A stretch of 37,500 bases of DNA. It comes from Glandiceps talaboti. Lineage: Eukaryota; Hemichordata; Enteropneusta; Spengelidae. Position 1 is the stretch's first letter; each line of letters starts with the position of its first letter. Positions 20,492 to 26,377 of the stretch are shown here, one piece after another. The translations under genes were made by a program, and so were the position numbers. The DNA is taken from assembly GCF_964340395.1 (NCBI RefSeq), contig NC_135554.1, positions 25,943,092 through 25,980,591 of the forward strand. The letters are read 5' to 3'. The notes beneath the pieces are model-generated. The model was not told where the DNA came from. It did not search any database and saw nothing but the letters and a program-made list of their open reading frames with translations.

Positions 20492-21154
20492 GTCTTTGTC
20501 TCTGTCTCTGAGTAACATGTCATGGACTACCTAGTACACGTCAGTAATATCATTAATGTAATGTCTGTTATCTCTATGACATTTCAGGTACTCCGTGGTG
20601 AGACTTATGGAAGAAGCTGTGATATGTGGAGCATTGGTTGTTGTGTGGTAGAAATGGCAACAACAAAACCACCATGGAATGCTGGTGATCTGTCCAACCA
20701 TCTAGCTCTCATTTTCAAAGTAAGTTACAGCATATGCCTTGAAAAAGATGTGTAGACTGCATCATTGTTGCAATATTGGTAACACACTGCATATGAAAAA
20801 CAGTACAAAAACTATTGTGTTATGGAATGATCACATTTGTAATACACAAACAGCTATATCATATCAGTATAAAATGAAGTCAATGTCAAAAGTAAATGTG
20901 GAATCTAGCATGGGGATATCTTATAGAGTTATACAACTACAGAATATCTTTGTTAAACTTTTCATGTTTAGACTACACCTCATGTTGTCTCTATTTTGTT
21001 ATCTTCCCAGATTGCATCTTCTCCAGGTCCACCTAAAATTCCAGACTTCCTATCACCAGCTGTTCGTGATTTCATGTTACGGTGTTTGGAGCAACAACCA
21101 GAAAACAGACCACCAGCTAAAGAACTATTGAAACATCCTGTCTTCAGACAGTGA
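1437..21154 (+). CDS. MAP3K1: MAP3K1 / MEKK1 mitogen-activated protein kinase kinase kinase 1, complete, 18 coding exons
   Basis: Cytoplasmic Ser/Thr kinase that phosphorylates MAP2Ks (MKK4/7, MEK1/2) and, in the family, also a RING-type E3 ubiquitin ligase. Spliced exons give 3912 nt (1303 residues plus stop; human about 1512). Order: Ser/Arg-rich N-terminus (1-190), conserved helix plus SWIM zinc finger (CSC 261-263, CIH 269-271), RING-like finger (C362, C365, C378, C382, H387/H389, C390, C407, C410), armadillo/TOG region (about 468-700), Ser/Thr-Pro linker, UIM-like helix (977-992), kinase (about 1036-1303). Kinase motifs: GSGAFS 1043-1048, Lys1065 (AVK), HRDLKG with Asp1162, DFG Asp1181, APE 1210-1212. 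All splice phases agree and no frameshift or internal stop is present. The ATG is chosen because it opens exon 1 and no in-frame upstream ATG exists in the short leader. Exon boundaries were read by eye and the protein was matched to the family from memory. Confidence 0.95.
3559..3669. repeat. Near-perfect inverted repeat (about 50-bp arms)
   Basis: The arms run from about 3559 to 3607 and 3615 to 3669 and pair across a short centre near 3613. For example GGCAATTCTGAACTG on the left answers CAGTTCAGAATTGCC on the right. The element ends in an A/T-rich TTTTAAATTTTT / AAAAATTTAAAA pair. It looks like a foldback MITE or a recent inverted duplication and carries no coding capacity. Confidence 0.75.
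4070..4245. mobile_element. MITE-like dispersed repeat, copy 1
   Basis: Shares its internal sequence with 29664-29835 and, partly, 25343-25408: GCCAATTTGAC, a TGACGCAC motif, CAATTT, GTGTTCCCNTAT and an end with AGAGGGC. No coding capacity is visible. The left end is diverged compared with the copy at 29.7 kb. The classification as a non-autonomous DNA transposon rests on the inverted ends seen in that better copy. Confidence 0.55.
4222..4302. repeat. Inverted repeat at the end of the MITE-like copy
   Basis: AGAGGGCTGACATGGTTACTATAAC (25 bases, read here as two parts: AGAGGGCTGACATGG and TTACTATAAC) at about 4225-4249 is answered by its near-complement GTTATAGTAACC TTGTCAGCCCTCT at about 4275-4299. 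This is a 25-bp stem with one or two mismatches around a T/G-rich loop. It repeats the terminal motif of the adjacent MITE-like element in opposite orientation. Confidence 0.7.
4321..4490 (+). repeat. MAP3K1: 85-bp tandem duplication over the exon-2 acceptor
   Basis: The block starting AGACAGATAACCTTATTATG at 4321 recurs at 4406. Each copy contains a (TTTG)n/(TTTA) tract, a YAG acceptor and TTGGCCATGGA, the start of exon 2. The right-hand acceptor at 4446-4447 is the one that keeps the frame. The left-hand copy (CTCCAG, exon-like start 4374) would read S-L-A-M-E and then stop. Confidence 0.85.
4448..4580 (+). CDS. MAP3K1: MAP3K1 exon 2
   Basis: Completes the split Arg codon and encodes a highly charged Glu/Arg/Lys helix (roughly residues 71-115, probably coiled or single-helix) ending in RGPM. 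Acceptor ATCCAG, donor ATG|GTAAGG, phase 0 at the end. Confidence 0.85.
4581..7343 (+). other. MAP3K1: MAP3K1 intron 2
   Basis: A 2.8 kb intron. Between about 5050 and 6300 the minus strand looks like a decayed retrocopy or element remnant: broken coding-like frames followed by TAATAAAG and an A-rich tail. The rest (6300-7343) is anonymous A+T-rich DNA with no repeat or motif I can name. Confidence 0.6.
5050..6279 (-). pseudogene. Possible decayed retro-element or retrocopy, antisense in intron 2
   Basis: On the minus strand a 92-codon frame (6279-6001) is followed by broken coding-like frames. One shows a short acidic helix ending YLQEVRK (about 5800-5710), and the next frame continues with a Glu/Ile-rich stretch to a stop near 5608. 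About 500 bp later comes TAATAAAG merging into a run of A with single G interruptions (5055-5086 on the plus strand as T/C), like a poly(A) tail. I do not recognise the protein. The reading could also be chance plus a simple repeat. Confidence 0.3.
7344..7502 (+). CDS. MAP3K1: MAP3K1 exon 3
   Basis: 53 codons (residues 116-168), Ser-rich with Arg-Pro-Leu-Ser-Pro type sites, low complexity. Acceptor TTTTTCAG, donor CAG|GTAAGA, phase 0 at both ends. Being 3n and low-complexity, it could be skipped without a frameshift. Confidence 0.8.
7503..8217 (+). other. MAP3K1: MAP3K1 intron 3
   Basis: A 715-bp intron of A+T-rich sequence with no repeat, RNA or regulatory motif that I can support. Confidence 0.75.
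8218..8277 (+). CDS. MAP3K1: MAP3K1 exon 4 (20-codon microexon)
   Basis: Exactly 60 nt, phase 0 at both ends, encoding a short basic, Ser/Pro segment ([20 protein letters not shown], residues 169-188). Acceptor CCATCAG, donor ACA|GTAAGT. The matching chemistry and phase of exons 3, 4 and 5 (repeated S-P motifs) suggest a family of related linker exons. Confidence 0.75.
8487..8699 (+). CDS. MAP3K1: MAP3K1 exon 5
   Basis: 71 codons (residues 189-259). The second half is strongly MEKK1-like: [21 protein letters not shown] and the IIGPQ just before the SWIM finger. Acceptor TATTTCAG, donor CAA|GTAAGT, phase 0. Confidence 0.95.
8700..10154 (+). other. MAP3K1: MAP3K1 intron 5
   Basis: A 1.45 kb intron containing a (TTGA)n microsatellite at 8869-8902. 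Short open frames at 8901-9104 and 9245-9454 show no family resemblance. No other supported feature. Confidence 0.75.
8869..8902. repeat. (TTGA)n microsatellite
   Basis: About eight uninterrupted TTGA units inside intron 5, ending in TTGGTTGG. Confidence 0.95.
10155..10432 (+). CDS. MAP3K1: MAP3K1 exon 6: SWIM zinc finger
   Basis: Opens with the SWIM signature C-x-C then C-x-H (CSC 261-263, CIH 269-271) and continues [21 protein letters not shown] and a basic [18 protein letters not shown] tail, all matching the family. The SWIM domain is a zinc-binding protein-interaction module. In MEKK1 it helps recognise c-Jun (known for mammals). Acceptor CCAACAG; donor CAAAG|GTAAAA, phase 2. Confidence 0.96.
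10944..10971. promoter_or_regulatory. AP-1 site followed by triple TGACCT direct repeat
   Basis: A perfect TGACTCA (10944-10950) is followed after one base by TGACCT at 10952-10957, 10959-10964 and 10966-10971, each separated by one base. That is two overlapping DR1 elements (AGGTCA half-sites on the minus strand), the layout bound by RXR heterodimers, HNF4 and COUP-TF. Motifs are visible; enhancer function is inferred. Confidence 0.45.
11044..11320 (+). repeat. MAP3K1: 30-35-bp tandem array ending at the exon-7 acceptor
   Basis: Eight units built on TATTTCA(G/T)TCACATTGACAAC plus a short ATGATTTGCTG or ATATATAGCTG spacer. The final, ninth unit, TATATTTCATCCACAG, is the true acceptor. Five units (near 11079, 11112, 11145, 11241, 11274) contain TTTCAG and so look like acceptors themselves; three have TTTCAT. 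Confidence 0.85.
11321..11445 (+). CDS. MAP3K1: MAP3K1 exon 7: first half of RING-like finger
   Basis: Encodes [12 protein letters not shown], the acidic linker, CQDGC and LHHHC: zinc ligands C362, C365, C378, C382, H387/H389 and C390. Starts by completing a Ser codon and ends with one base of the Trp codon (phase 1). The donor is TATAT|GTAAGT. Confidence 0.95.
11446..11829 (+). other. MAP3K1: MAP3K1 intron 7
   Basis: A 384-bp intron that splits the RING-like finger; nothing supported inside it. Confidence 0.8.
11830..12050 (+). CDS. MAP3K1: MAP3K1 exon 8: second half of RING-like finger
   Basis: Completes W394 and continues [20 protein letters not shown], supplying the last zinc ligands C407 and C410. 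A variable Pro/Glu/Ser-rich segment then leads to QPWIEV-like sequence before the TOG region. The finger is the E3 ligase module of MEKK1 (known to ubiquitinate c-Jun and ERK in mammals). Donor GAG|GTATGA, phase 0. Confidence 0.95.
12325..12567 (+). CDS. MAP3K1: MAP3K1 exon 9: start of armadillo/TOG region
   Basis: 81 codons (468-548) with the family motifs [17 protein letters not shown] and [11 protein letters not shown]. In mammals this helical region folds as an atypical TOG domain that binds tubulin (known). Acceptor TTTCACAG, donor CTG|GTAAGT, phase 0. Confidence 0.95.
13260..13315. repeat. 23-bp tandem repeat, 2.5 copies
   Basis: TCATAAAGTCTATCTTTAC plus TTTA repeats with period 23 and then degenerates into TCATAAAGTTTGATAA. 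Confidence 0.9.
13586..13699 (+). CDS. Candidate cassette exon in MAP3K1 intron 9
   Basis: A 114-nt (38-codon) fully open segment bounded by CATTCTGACAG before and CAG|GTATAC after, phase 0 on both sides, as are exons 9 and 10 that flank it. It would add a Gly/Pro turn ([10 protein letters not shown]) and an amphipathic helix ([15 protein letters not shown]) inside the TOG region. Stops lie in frame just outside it (TGA upstream, TGA after the donor), so the open frame matches the splice sites. The human protein, as I recall it, has no insert here. It could be a lineage-specific alternative exon, a decayed element, or a regulatory island, since it contains a perfect CRE (TGACGTCA, 13605-13612). 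Confidence 0.4.
14145..14266 (+). CDS. MAP3K1: MAP3K1 exon 10: TOG region
   Basis: Encodes [17 protein letters not shown] and [14 protein letters not shown] (residues 549-589), aligning directly after exon 9 as in the vertebrate protein. Acceptor TATCTACAG, donor AATAG|GTAATG, phase 2. Confidence 0.95.
14267..14631 (+). other. MAP3K1: MAP3K1 intron 10
   Basis: A 365-bp intron of plain A+T-rich sequence with no supported feature. Confidence 0.8.
14632..14723 (+). CDS. MAP3K1: MAP3K1 exon 11: TOG region
   Basis: Encodes [19 protein letters not shown] and ELAVGREI, nearly identical to the vertebrate family. Acceptor TTCCCACAG, donor CCAG|GTAAAC, phase 1. Confidence 0.96.
14724..15264 (+). other. 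MAP3K1: MAP3K1 intron 11
   Basis: A 541-bp intron. A 73-bp diverged tandem duplication (14750-14893) begins about 27 bp after the donor. The remainder is anonymous. Confidence 0.75.
14750..14893. repeat. 73-bp diverged tandem duplication
   Basis: Two copies of ATTNCAGCAAACCAG, then a CTTGG segment, then AAGAATGTTGAA, beginning at about 14750 and 14823, roughly 75% alike by eye. Confidence 0.7.
15265..16463 (+). CDS. MAP3K1: MAP3K1 exon 12: end of TOG region and regulatory linker
   Basis: The largest exon (1199 nt, residues 620-1019). It opens [15 protein letters not shown] and [19 protein letters not shown] (family TOG helices). It then carries an RMKRRLL motif, Pro-directed Thr/Ser clusters ([20 protein letters not shown]), a TDTDVDG acidic site (869-875), Lys/Gly-rich [20 protein letters not shown] and KEDV, and the UIM-like [13 protein letters not shown] helix followed by ALPIVPGL. 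The donor CCAGAG|GTAAAT at 16463/16464 lies in the first unit of a long minisatellite. This donor gives phase 0, matching exon 13. If the intron were retained the frame would run 15 codons and stop at 16511. Confidence 0.95.
16451..17362 (+). repeat. MAP3K1: 40-bp minisatellite, 23 units, each carrying a copy of the exon-12 splice donor
   Basis: Unit boundaries at GAG fall exactly every 40 bp from 16461 to 17341. The consensus is GAGGTAAATAACGGTTTAAT followed by ATTTACTACATGTACAACCA. Common variants are ACGG/ATGG/ACAG, TGT/TAT and ATTT/ATGT. Of 23 units, 21 keep GTAAAT after GA(G/A); those at 16621 (GAGTTAAAT) and 17181 (GAGGAAAAT) lose the donor. The first unit overlaps the coding end of exon 12. 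The last unit breaks off at 17360. Confidence 0.97.
16464..17490 (+). other. MAP3K1: MAP3K1 intron 12
   Basis: A 1.03 kb intron of which about 900 bp is the 40-bp minisatellite. Only the last 125 bp before the exon-13 acceptor are unique. Confidence 0.9.
17491..17631 (+). CDS. MAP3K1: MAP3K1 exon 13: kinase N-lobe
   Basis: Encodes [20 protein letters not shown] with the glycine loop GSGAFS (1043-1048) and the ATP-binding Lys1065 in MAVKQ. Acceptor TGTGTACAG, donor CAG|GTAACG, phase 0. Confidence 0.97.
17905..18067 (+). CDS. MAP3K1: MAP3K1 exon 14: kinase N-lobe and hinge
   Basis: Encodes the alpha-C helix region ([20 protein letters not shown]; the salt-bridge Glu is E1086 or E1087) and the hinge FVEWMPG, as in MEKK1. 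Acceptor TTGGTAG, donor CCTG|GTACGT, phase 1. Confidence 0.97.
18101..18160 (+). repeat. Dispersed repeat fragment, copy A
   Basis: Matches the reverse complement of 31924-31981, sharing CAATCCCAGGGTCTCAC-type sequence and an identical TCTCACATTAATGTTATC. GGTTTCAATCCC resembles a tRNA B box, so a SINE fragment is possible. Confidence 0.5.
18491..18527. repeat. 17-bp direct duplication
   Basis: TGACAAACTGTTGCCA occurs twice head to tail with period 17. Confidence 0.9.
19226..19357 (+). CDS. MAP3K1: MAP3K1 exon 15: catalytic loop
   Basis: Encodes [14 protein letters not shown], the alpha-E helix and VIHRDLKG with the catalytic base Asp1162 and Lys1164. Acceptor TATCTTAG, donor CAAAG|GTGAGT, phase 1. 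Confidence 0.97.
19358..19923 (+). other. MAP3K1: MAP3K1 intron 15
   Basis: A 566-bp intron, A+T-rich, no supported feature. Confidence 0.8.
19924..20066 (+). CDS. MAP3K1: MAP3K1 exon 16: activation segment
   Basis: Encodes [20 protein letters not shown] (DFG Asp1181) and the MEKK1-type activation loop [17 protein letters not shown], with Thr1205 in the position of the family's activating phosphorylation and APE at 1210-1212. Donor GAG|GTAAAT, phase 0. This donor context matches that of exon 12 exactly. Confidence 0.97.
20114..20190. repeat. 26-bp C-rich minisatellite, 3 copies
   Basis: ACCACCTTCACACAACCCCC plus TCCCAT repeats with a period of 26 bp from 20114, 20140 and 20166. Confidence 0.92.
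20218..20300 (+). repeat. Possible tRNA-like SINE fragment
   Basis: GTCCGGGTGGCATCGTAATG followed by CATTCGCCT resembles the tRNA-like head of invertebrate SINEs. I see no proper B box or target duplications, so this is tentative. Confidence 0.3.
20441..20488. repeat. (TGTC)n microsatellite
   Basis: About 12 TGTC units, degenerating to TGTCTTTGTCTCTGTC, 100 bp upstream of the exon-17 acceptor. Confidence 0.95.
20588..20719 (+). CDS. MAP3K1: MAP3K1 exon 17: kinase C-lobe
   Basis: Encodes [31 protein letters not shown] and NHLALIFK, matching MEKK1 subdomains IX-X. Acceptor CATTTCAG, donor AAA|GTAAGT, phase 0. Confidence 0.97.
21011..21154 (+). CDS. MAP3K1: MAP3K1 exon 18: kinase C-terminus and stop
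   Basis: Encodes [14 protein letters not shown], the [18 protein letters not shown] subdomain XI motif and HPVFRQ, then TGA at 21152-21154. The end position matches the vertebrate C-terminus within a residue or two. Acceptor CTTCCCAG. Confidence 0.97.
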   Translation: MASSPGPPKIPDFLSPAVRDFMLRCLEQQPENRPPAKELLKHPVFRQ

Positions 21155-21162
21155 GTGGGTAC

Positions 21163-21470
21163 GAAGTGATAGGCCATGGCCAACCGAAAACTGCCCTCAG
21201 TGTTCAAGAAGGTAACACTCATTGCCCTAGATAGTCCTGTCAAATTGAAGACTGCCTTCAGTGTTCATGGAGGTAACACTCATTGCCCCAGATAGTCCAG
21301 TCAAATCGAAGGCTGCCTTCAGTGTTCATGCAATAGTTGCCCCAGGATAGTCCAGTCAAACAGAAGACTGCCCTCAGTGTTCATCAAAGAAGCTTGTGAT
21401 CCTAAGTGATGGGCCTTGCCTATAGAAGACTGCCCTCAGTTATTTGTCAAAGAAGCACTGGATTCCGTGT
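21163..21470 (+). repeat. MAP3K1: Degenerate ~60-bp tandem repeat directly after the MAP3K1 stop
   Basis: Five units of GAAGACTGCC(C/T)TCAGTGTTCA followed by GGTAACACTCATTGCCCCAG and ATAGTCCAGTCAAA start near 21185, 21246, 21306, 21362 and 21424. The last ones also share AAGTGAT(A/G)GGCC with 21165-21175. Confidence 0.8.
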
Positions 21471-23082
21471 CATAATCCTTGCAAACACAACTCTCTTCGA
21501 TGTTCATCAAGGGAACAGTTTACATTGTTCTGGCAAATAAGTTCCAACTCAAGGAAACATTGATCAAATTACACATGAAAACTTTCCCAAAAGATCTGTG
21601 TGACTAATGTCAAAAAGACGAGGAAGTCCAAACTTTTGGTATTGATAGTATATGTGATATATATAACTTGTGGTTCATTTAAATATTGATTTGAATATTT
21701 GTTTTCATCTAAGCCAATGAGCTGCAACCTGTGGAGCATGCTCTATTCATCTCAACAAGTAGTAGTTATGGTGTTGTACAACTCTTCTTAGTCATCACTT
21801 TTTGATGTCTTTTATCATTTTGAGTACTAAAACTTCTTGATAAGGAAGCTTTTTTAAAGCAGGTTTTATTTTGTTTGCAACTATAGTCTCCCATTTGTTG
21901 TGGTAATTGTGTTATAAGTGACAAACATGTCTTTCCCATTTGACCTTAGCTAGAAAATCCCAACTGTGTTACGTTGAGTTTTCTATGGAGATATCTATTT
22001 TCAAATGAAATGATGAAATCTATTTTGTCACTCCTGGCCACTGTTCAACAACTAATTTGTCATTTTAATACTGAAATTTTACGTCTTTCATAAAAACAGC
22101 TTGAAAAGTTTGTAAGAGTACTAGAAATTGAGAAAACGTGATTTTTATCGCATAGAGTGTCCGTCCCTGACCCCAAAAATGAAAGATGCAAGTTTTTCCT
22201 CTGTGCCTTTATCATACAATACATTCCCTCTGTTATGGTATAGCAAAGCAATTTTAAACCATTGAGCAATTATAACTATTAATGATACATTTGCCTGCTA
22301 ATACATGTAATAACATTTTTAATGCAAAAATTCACCTTGATTTTAATGATGATGTGTTGAGCACATAATTTTAAAACTTTAATAATGGTTGATATTTTAT
22401 ACTTTTTAGAAGGTATAACTTGACTTTCTATTCTATACCTGATCCTGTACTACCTATAAGTGATGGTAACTTGGTATAATCCTATTGTTTACTTGGAAAA
22501 TCTTGCCATACAATGTGTACATAGGGGTGTTAGGTTCAATGTAAGGGACAGCCTCAGTGAGGCAAAGTGTCAGATTTTACTTGCGCCTGCTTTTTGGCCA
22601 TTGCATTTTAAATTGTGTTTTGAAAATTATGGCTAATTATATAAATATATTAAAAGGTCAAAAATGTGATCCAAGTCACATTTCCCTGCTACGTAACAAA
22701 ACATTGTTTAAGAATTGTAAGTTTACCACCATGCTTTCAGTAAGTGACTAACTCAATAATTCCATTTATTAAATTTCCCAGTAACACATACATGACATTC
22801 CCAATCTATGCAGTAGATCACAAAGTCTGCTTTAAATTACTATTAACCAGTACTACATGAAATATCAAATAATATTCCTGAATATCAGCCAATTCACTTT
22901 CCATAACCGTCAAGTTATTCAAAACAGTTCCATATTCGTAATAAGTTCAGTATTAATGTTTTAAACCCATGAAGTTGTCTTCTTGCCAACCAAATAGACT
23001 ATCATTGTCATTTGGCAGATTACACAAAATCCCACATATGCCATGTAATAATAGTAGTAGCCAATTGTGACCACATGACAAA

Positions 23083-23124
23083 GGTTACATTGTATTGTCA
23101 AAGGTTACATTGTATTGTCAAACA
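23083..23124. repeat. 21-bp direct duplication
   Basis: CAAAGGTTACATTGTATTGT occurs twice head to tail with period 21 within the 3' UTR. Confidence 0.9.
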
Positions 23125-23928
23125 CATAAGAACCACTTGGATTATGCATAGAGTTAGATGTTGAAATCAAGTTCAACACACCAGAATACAAAAGTATTGA
23201 TATCATAAAACGCACACACATTTGATATTACTATTCATGTTCTATGTAAAAATCTGGTGTATGTATCTTACCACAGCTGTTACTTTCTGATTTCAATGAA
23301 TTGGTATACCCAAATTTGTGCCGTCGTACTTGTAAGTTATACTACATACCCTATTTCATCCTACGTAGTGGATCACATCCAGTTATTCCCACCAACCAAA
23401 GCTTTAGAATCTCATTTCTAGTATCCATGACCAAAGTTATGATTAAAATGATCATGTATATTTTGTCAACATTTGAGAAACTTTCTTCCATATTAATTAA
23501 AACAAGTTCCTTATTTTCATTTTATCATTGTTCACACATAGTGTATCATCTACAAGCTGTGTTGTCTTTATACTGCTTGAATTCATCGAAGGATAGAAAT
23601 TGTGAGGAAGTTGTACAAAATTTTGTTAAAAATGCAGTTAATGATAGTATGTTGATGATGTATGCTGTAGACATGTGTATAGCATAAATTATCACAATGG
23701 ACAGCCTCTCGTAACTGTATTTCACTGTCATGTTCAAATACGGAGGGCTTCAAAGCTGTCAAATCACTGTACCTCAGTACAGTATGAATACATTTGCTTT
23801 GATGATGTCCATAGTACTTGAAGCCTGCCCTCACAAGGTTGTCTTGTAGTGAAAGACTGGTTTGAAGTCTTGAGGTTTCACTCTATTTGCCTTATCATGT
23901 TACAAATTCAGAGCATTGAATATTTAGC

Positions 23929-23934
23929 AATAAA
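23929..23934 (+). terminator. MAP3K1: Poly(A) signal candidate 1 (MAP3K1)
   Basis: AATAAA in the context AGCAATAAAACATTG. Confidence 0.4.
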
Positions 23935-24023
23935 ACATTGAAATCATGCAAAGCTGTACTTAATGCTTAAATTGTAAAGTTCCAAAGTGTTGTAATTATT
24001 GTAGTGTTTTTTTGTAACCTGTT

Positions 24024-24029
24024 AATAAA
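24024..24029 (+). terminator. MAP3K1: Poly(A) signal candidate 2 (MAP3K1)
   Basis: AATAAA in GTTAATAAAGG, preceded by GTGTTTTTTTGTAACC, with a GT-rich stretch downstream. It is the best-placed end of the transcript by context. Confidence 0.5.
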
Positions 24030-24850
24030 GGATTTTTATGAAATTGAGGTCCGAGTCAAGATATGTTTTTACTTGTGATAAATGACAAACACTAATTATG
24101 TGTTGGCATGTAAGTTGTCTCCTTTATAATTATCACAAACTGTCAAAGTCAATCTGTTCATTCATTCAAGTAGCTTTATTTCACACATAGGGATATAGAA
24201 TTTGAAGCCAGAGAACATACCTTGAAATAAAATTGTTTCAAATAAATGCCATGCCCATCAGGCTGATACATGACATGCGCCCTCAATGTACACATCAAAA
24301 CTTCTTTTGTTTTATAATATTCCACTGTCTCTAGCTTCTTACTGTTTAACAGCCATAAGAATAAAACTAAAAAATACATCTTGAAAATAAAACAAAATTC
24401 ACTTAAAGTGATAATCTGAAAATAATAACATCAAGTTAAACAAATAAAAGAAAACAACATAATTCTGTACTTGTCATCCATACATTGTCCTCATAAAATT
24501 TTATATTATGATTTCCTGTGGGTGTTTTGTCGCCTGCACCAGTGTTCACACTCCCAGTTACTGTCACTTGCAAGGGTTTTTTGAAATCAACATTGCAGTC
24601 ACTTACACCGACATCAATGTCTAGGAATAGCCTTCACTGACAAAATCCAAATTCTCCAAGTAAACAAACCATTCCACAAACTTTAGTATAGTCTACAAAT
24701 TGCATTTGGTCACCTTGCATTCAATTTCAATACATTAGACAATATTTGGAGGTAAATTTGTCTGGAATCTGACTTAACTTATTGCTCCATGTTTAACACT
24801 TATCACTGATTGAACAAGTAAATTTCTTATCTTTAATATAATAATACTAA

Positions 24851-25090
24851 TGTAGGTATTTATATAGCACTTTCCCACTCTGTGCTCAAAACACTTTACA
24901 ATTATTACCCCTGACACAGATCTATAGTGGGACAATGGCCCTTTATACTTCCTTGGGAGCATACAACCCATTGCAGCCTTTGATAAGTGCATAGGATTAA
25001 ATCATTCACATTGCAACCTCTATCCTACTAGGTGCCCCATTATACAACTGGGTTGACTGAGGCATAATCATGGTTCAAATCTTGCCCAAC
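24851..25090 (+). mobile_element. Dispersed repeat of a type common in marine invertebrates
   Basis: Contains TATATAGCACTTTCCCACTC, TGTGCTCAAAACACTTTACA and, near the end, ACTGGGTTGACTGAGGCATA with GGTTCAAATCTTGCC. I recall this style of sequence (TATAGCGCTTTCCACTCTGT and so on) as a widespread short repeat in invertebrate genomes. I cannot verify its family here. It is non-coding. Confidence 0.5.
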
Positions 25091-25342
25091 ACCAATTCAT
25101 CTCTAAACAACATATACGCAGCTTAGTGAATTATCACTTACAAATATAAAAACAAACACCATGCAGAAAAATACAACAAAAACAATCACTGTAAAGATAT
25201 TTGATATCTATTAGTAATTTACAATACAAAAATAGACAAGAAATACCTAACAATAAGAGGAAGTCTTTGCATTATTGTAAAATGAATAAATGAAAAATGT
25301 GAAAAATTCTAGATGTAGGGTAGATAGGCATAGTACAAACAG

Positions 25343-25408
25343 CAAGCCCTCTAAGCCTATTTGATATACCAAGCAATTTCCAGTGATGGTGTTCCCCTAT
25401 CCCTATGT
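25343..25408. mobile_element. MITE-like dispersed repeat, partial copy 3
   Basis: AAGCCCTCTAAGCCTATTTGATATACC through GTGTTCCCCTAT matches parts of the copies at 4.1 and 29.7 kb. It lacks the TGACGCAC block and the right end is not clear. Confidence 0.45.
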
Positions 25409-25535
25409 GGCGCCCTCAAGAGGCCAATAGTACAGATGTACTAAGAAAACCTAGTTTTCATCACTTTGTCCCACAATTTTGTTTTTCATTAGATCACTTT
25501 AGATGGCACACAGAGTAAAAACATGGTATTTTGTT

Positions 25536-25649
25536 GACAGACAGACAGACATACATACATACATACATACATACATACATACATACATACATACATACAT
25601 ACATACATACATACATACATACATACATACATACATACATACATACATA
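25536..25649. repeat. (CAGA)n-(CATA)n compound microsatellite
   Basis: Three or four CAGA units are followed by about 25 uninterrupted ACAT units. The 65-codon frame through it on the minus strand is only the repeat read as protein. Confidence 0.97.
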
Positions 25650-25979
25650 AATGCTTTTGAAGCTATATAAATTCTTTACAACTATAATCACATATACGTT
25701 AATATTTTAAACCTCTTTGAAATATAAACTAATCGAAAGTAAGAAGTATATTGCATCATCATCATTATCGTAGTGTGATTGTATATCAAACCATAATAAA
25801 TAATTACTGTCCTTGAAAGTCACTATTTAAAGTGATACTGAGAATCGAAACTCGTTGAATTTATTTTTCATAAGCAAACTAGAGGTAGGGGTAGGATGGT
25901 GGTGTTAGCTGGTCAACAGTTAATAATCAACTTTCCAACCAAGTATGACTGTGTAGTCTAGAACATACCGGTATGTGTG

Positions 25980-26285
25980 TGGCCGTTTCTATGATCTCTC
26001 TTCACCGTATAGTCAATGTCTTTCTCTAGCACAGCATTCTGTTCTTATCACCGACAGCAGTAATTTAATGCTATTAGAGTGTTTATATAAACATGACTTT
26101 AAGACGGAAGGTGGAATTTGTAGTAAACAGAATGAAGTAACCAATTATAACCACCTGTCAGGGTGTGATGGATTACTACTGAAATGCGCTGTTCACTCTT
26201 TCCCCAGTGTGAGATACAGCTAGATTTTTGGTAGCTTAATATGTTCATTTGACTATACGTGGAGAGAGAGAGATCATAGAAAATG
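25980..26285. mobile_element. Small element with ~35-bp inverted ends
   Basis: TTTCTATGATCTCTCTTCAC plus CGTATAGTCAA at about 25986-26017 is answered in inverse orientation by TTGACTATACGTGGAGAGAG and AGATCATAGAAAA at about 26249-26283. The 230-bp interior is non-coding. The form is that of a MITE. Confidence 0.55.
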
Positions 26286-26356
26286 AGTCCATGTATAGCT
26301 ACTAGACTTAGCTTTAATGGCATTCTTTAAAACAACTGCCACACTGACATAGTTTT

Positions 26357-26377
26357 GGGGGTGGGGGTGGGGGTGGG
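26357..26377 (+). other. G-quadruplex motif
   Basis: Four G runs (5, 5, 5 and 3) separated by single T residues. Single-base loops predict a very stable quadruplex on the plus strand. Confidence 0.8.

Larger units (their letters stand above)
20067..20587 (+). other. MAP3K1: MAP3K1 intron 16
   Basis: A 521-bp intron with three simple or dispersed repeats: a 26-bp C-rich triplication (20114-20190), a possible SINE head (20218-20300) and (TGTC)n (20441-20488). Confidence 0.8.
21155..24045 (+). other. MAP3K1: MAP3K1 3' untranslated region
   Basis: From the stop codon to the last good poly(A) signal is about 2.9 kb. It begins with a degenerate 60-bp tandem repeat. The rest is A+T-rich with many ATTTA-like and TTTT tracts. 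Open frames near 22557 and 23301-23687 show no coding character. A 21-bp unit is duplicated at 23083-23124. UTR length depends on which signal is used. Confidence 0.6.

Noticed and set aside
20739-21131. 130-codon frame overlapping intron 17 and exon 18
   Set aside because: It is out of phase with the kinase exon, and the kinase frame is unambiguous.
23301-23687. 128-codon plus-strand frame in the MAP3K1 3' UTR
   Set aside because: Codons look random, no recognised domain, and it lies between the stop codon and the poly(A) signals of MAP3K1.
24851-25090. tRNA gene suggested by GGTTCAAATCT near a repeat end
   Set aside because: Only a B-box-like stretch is present; no cloverleaf, acceptor stem or A box at the right distance.
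25494-25691. Minus-strand 65-codon frame of repeated Met-Tyr-Val-Cys
   Set aside because: It is the (CATA)n microsatellite translated; no gene.
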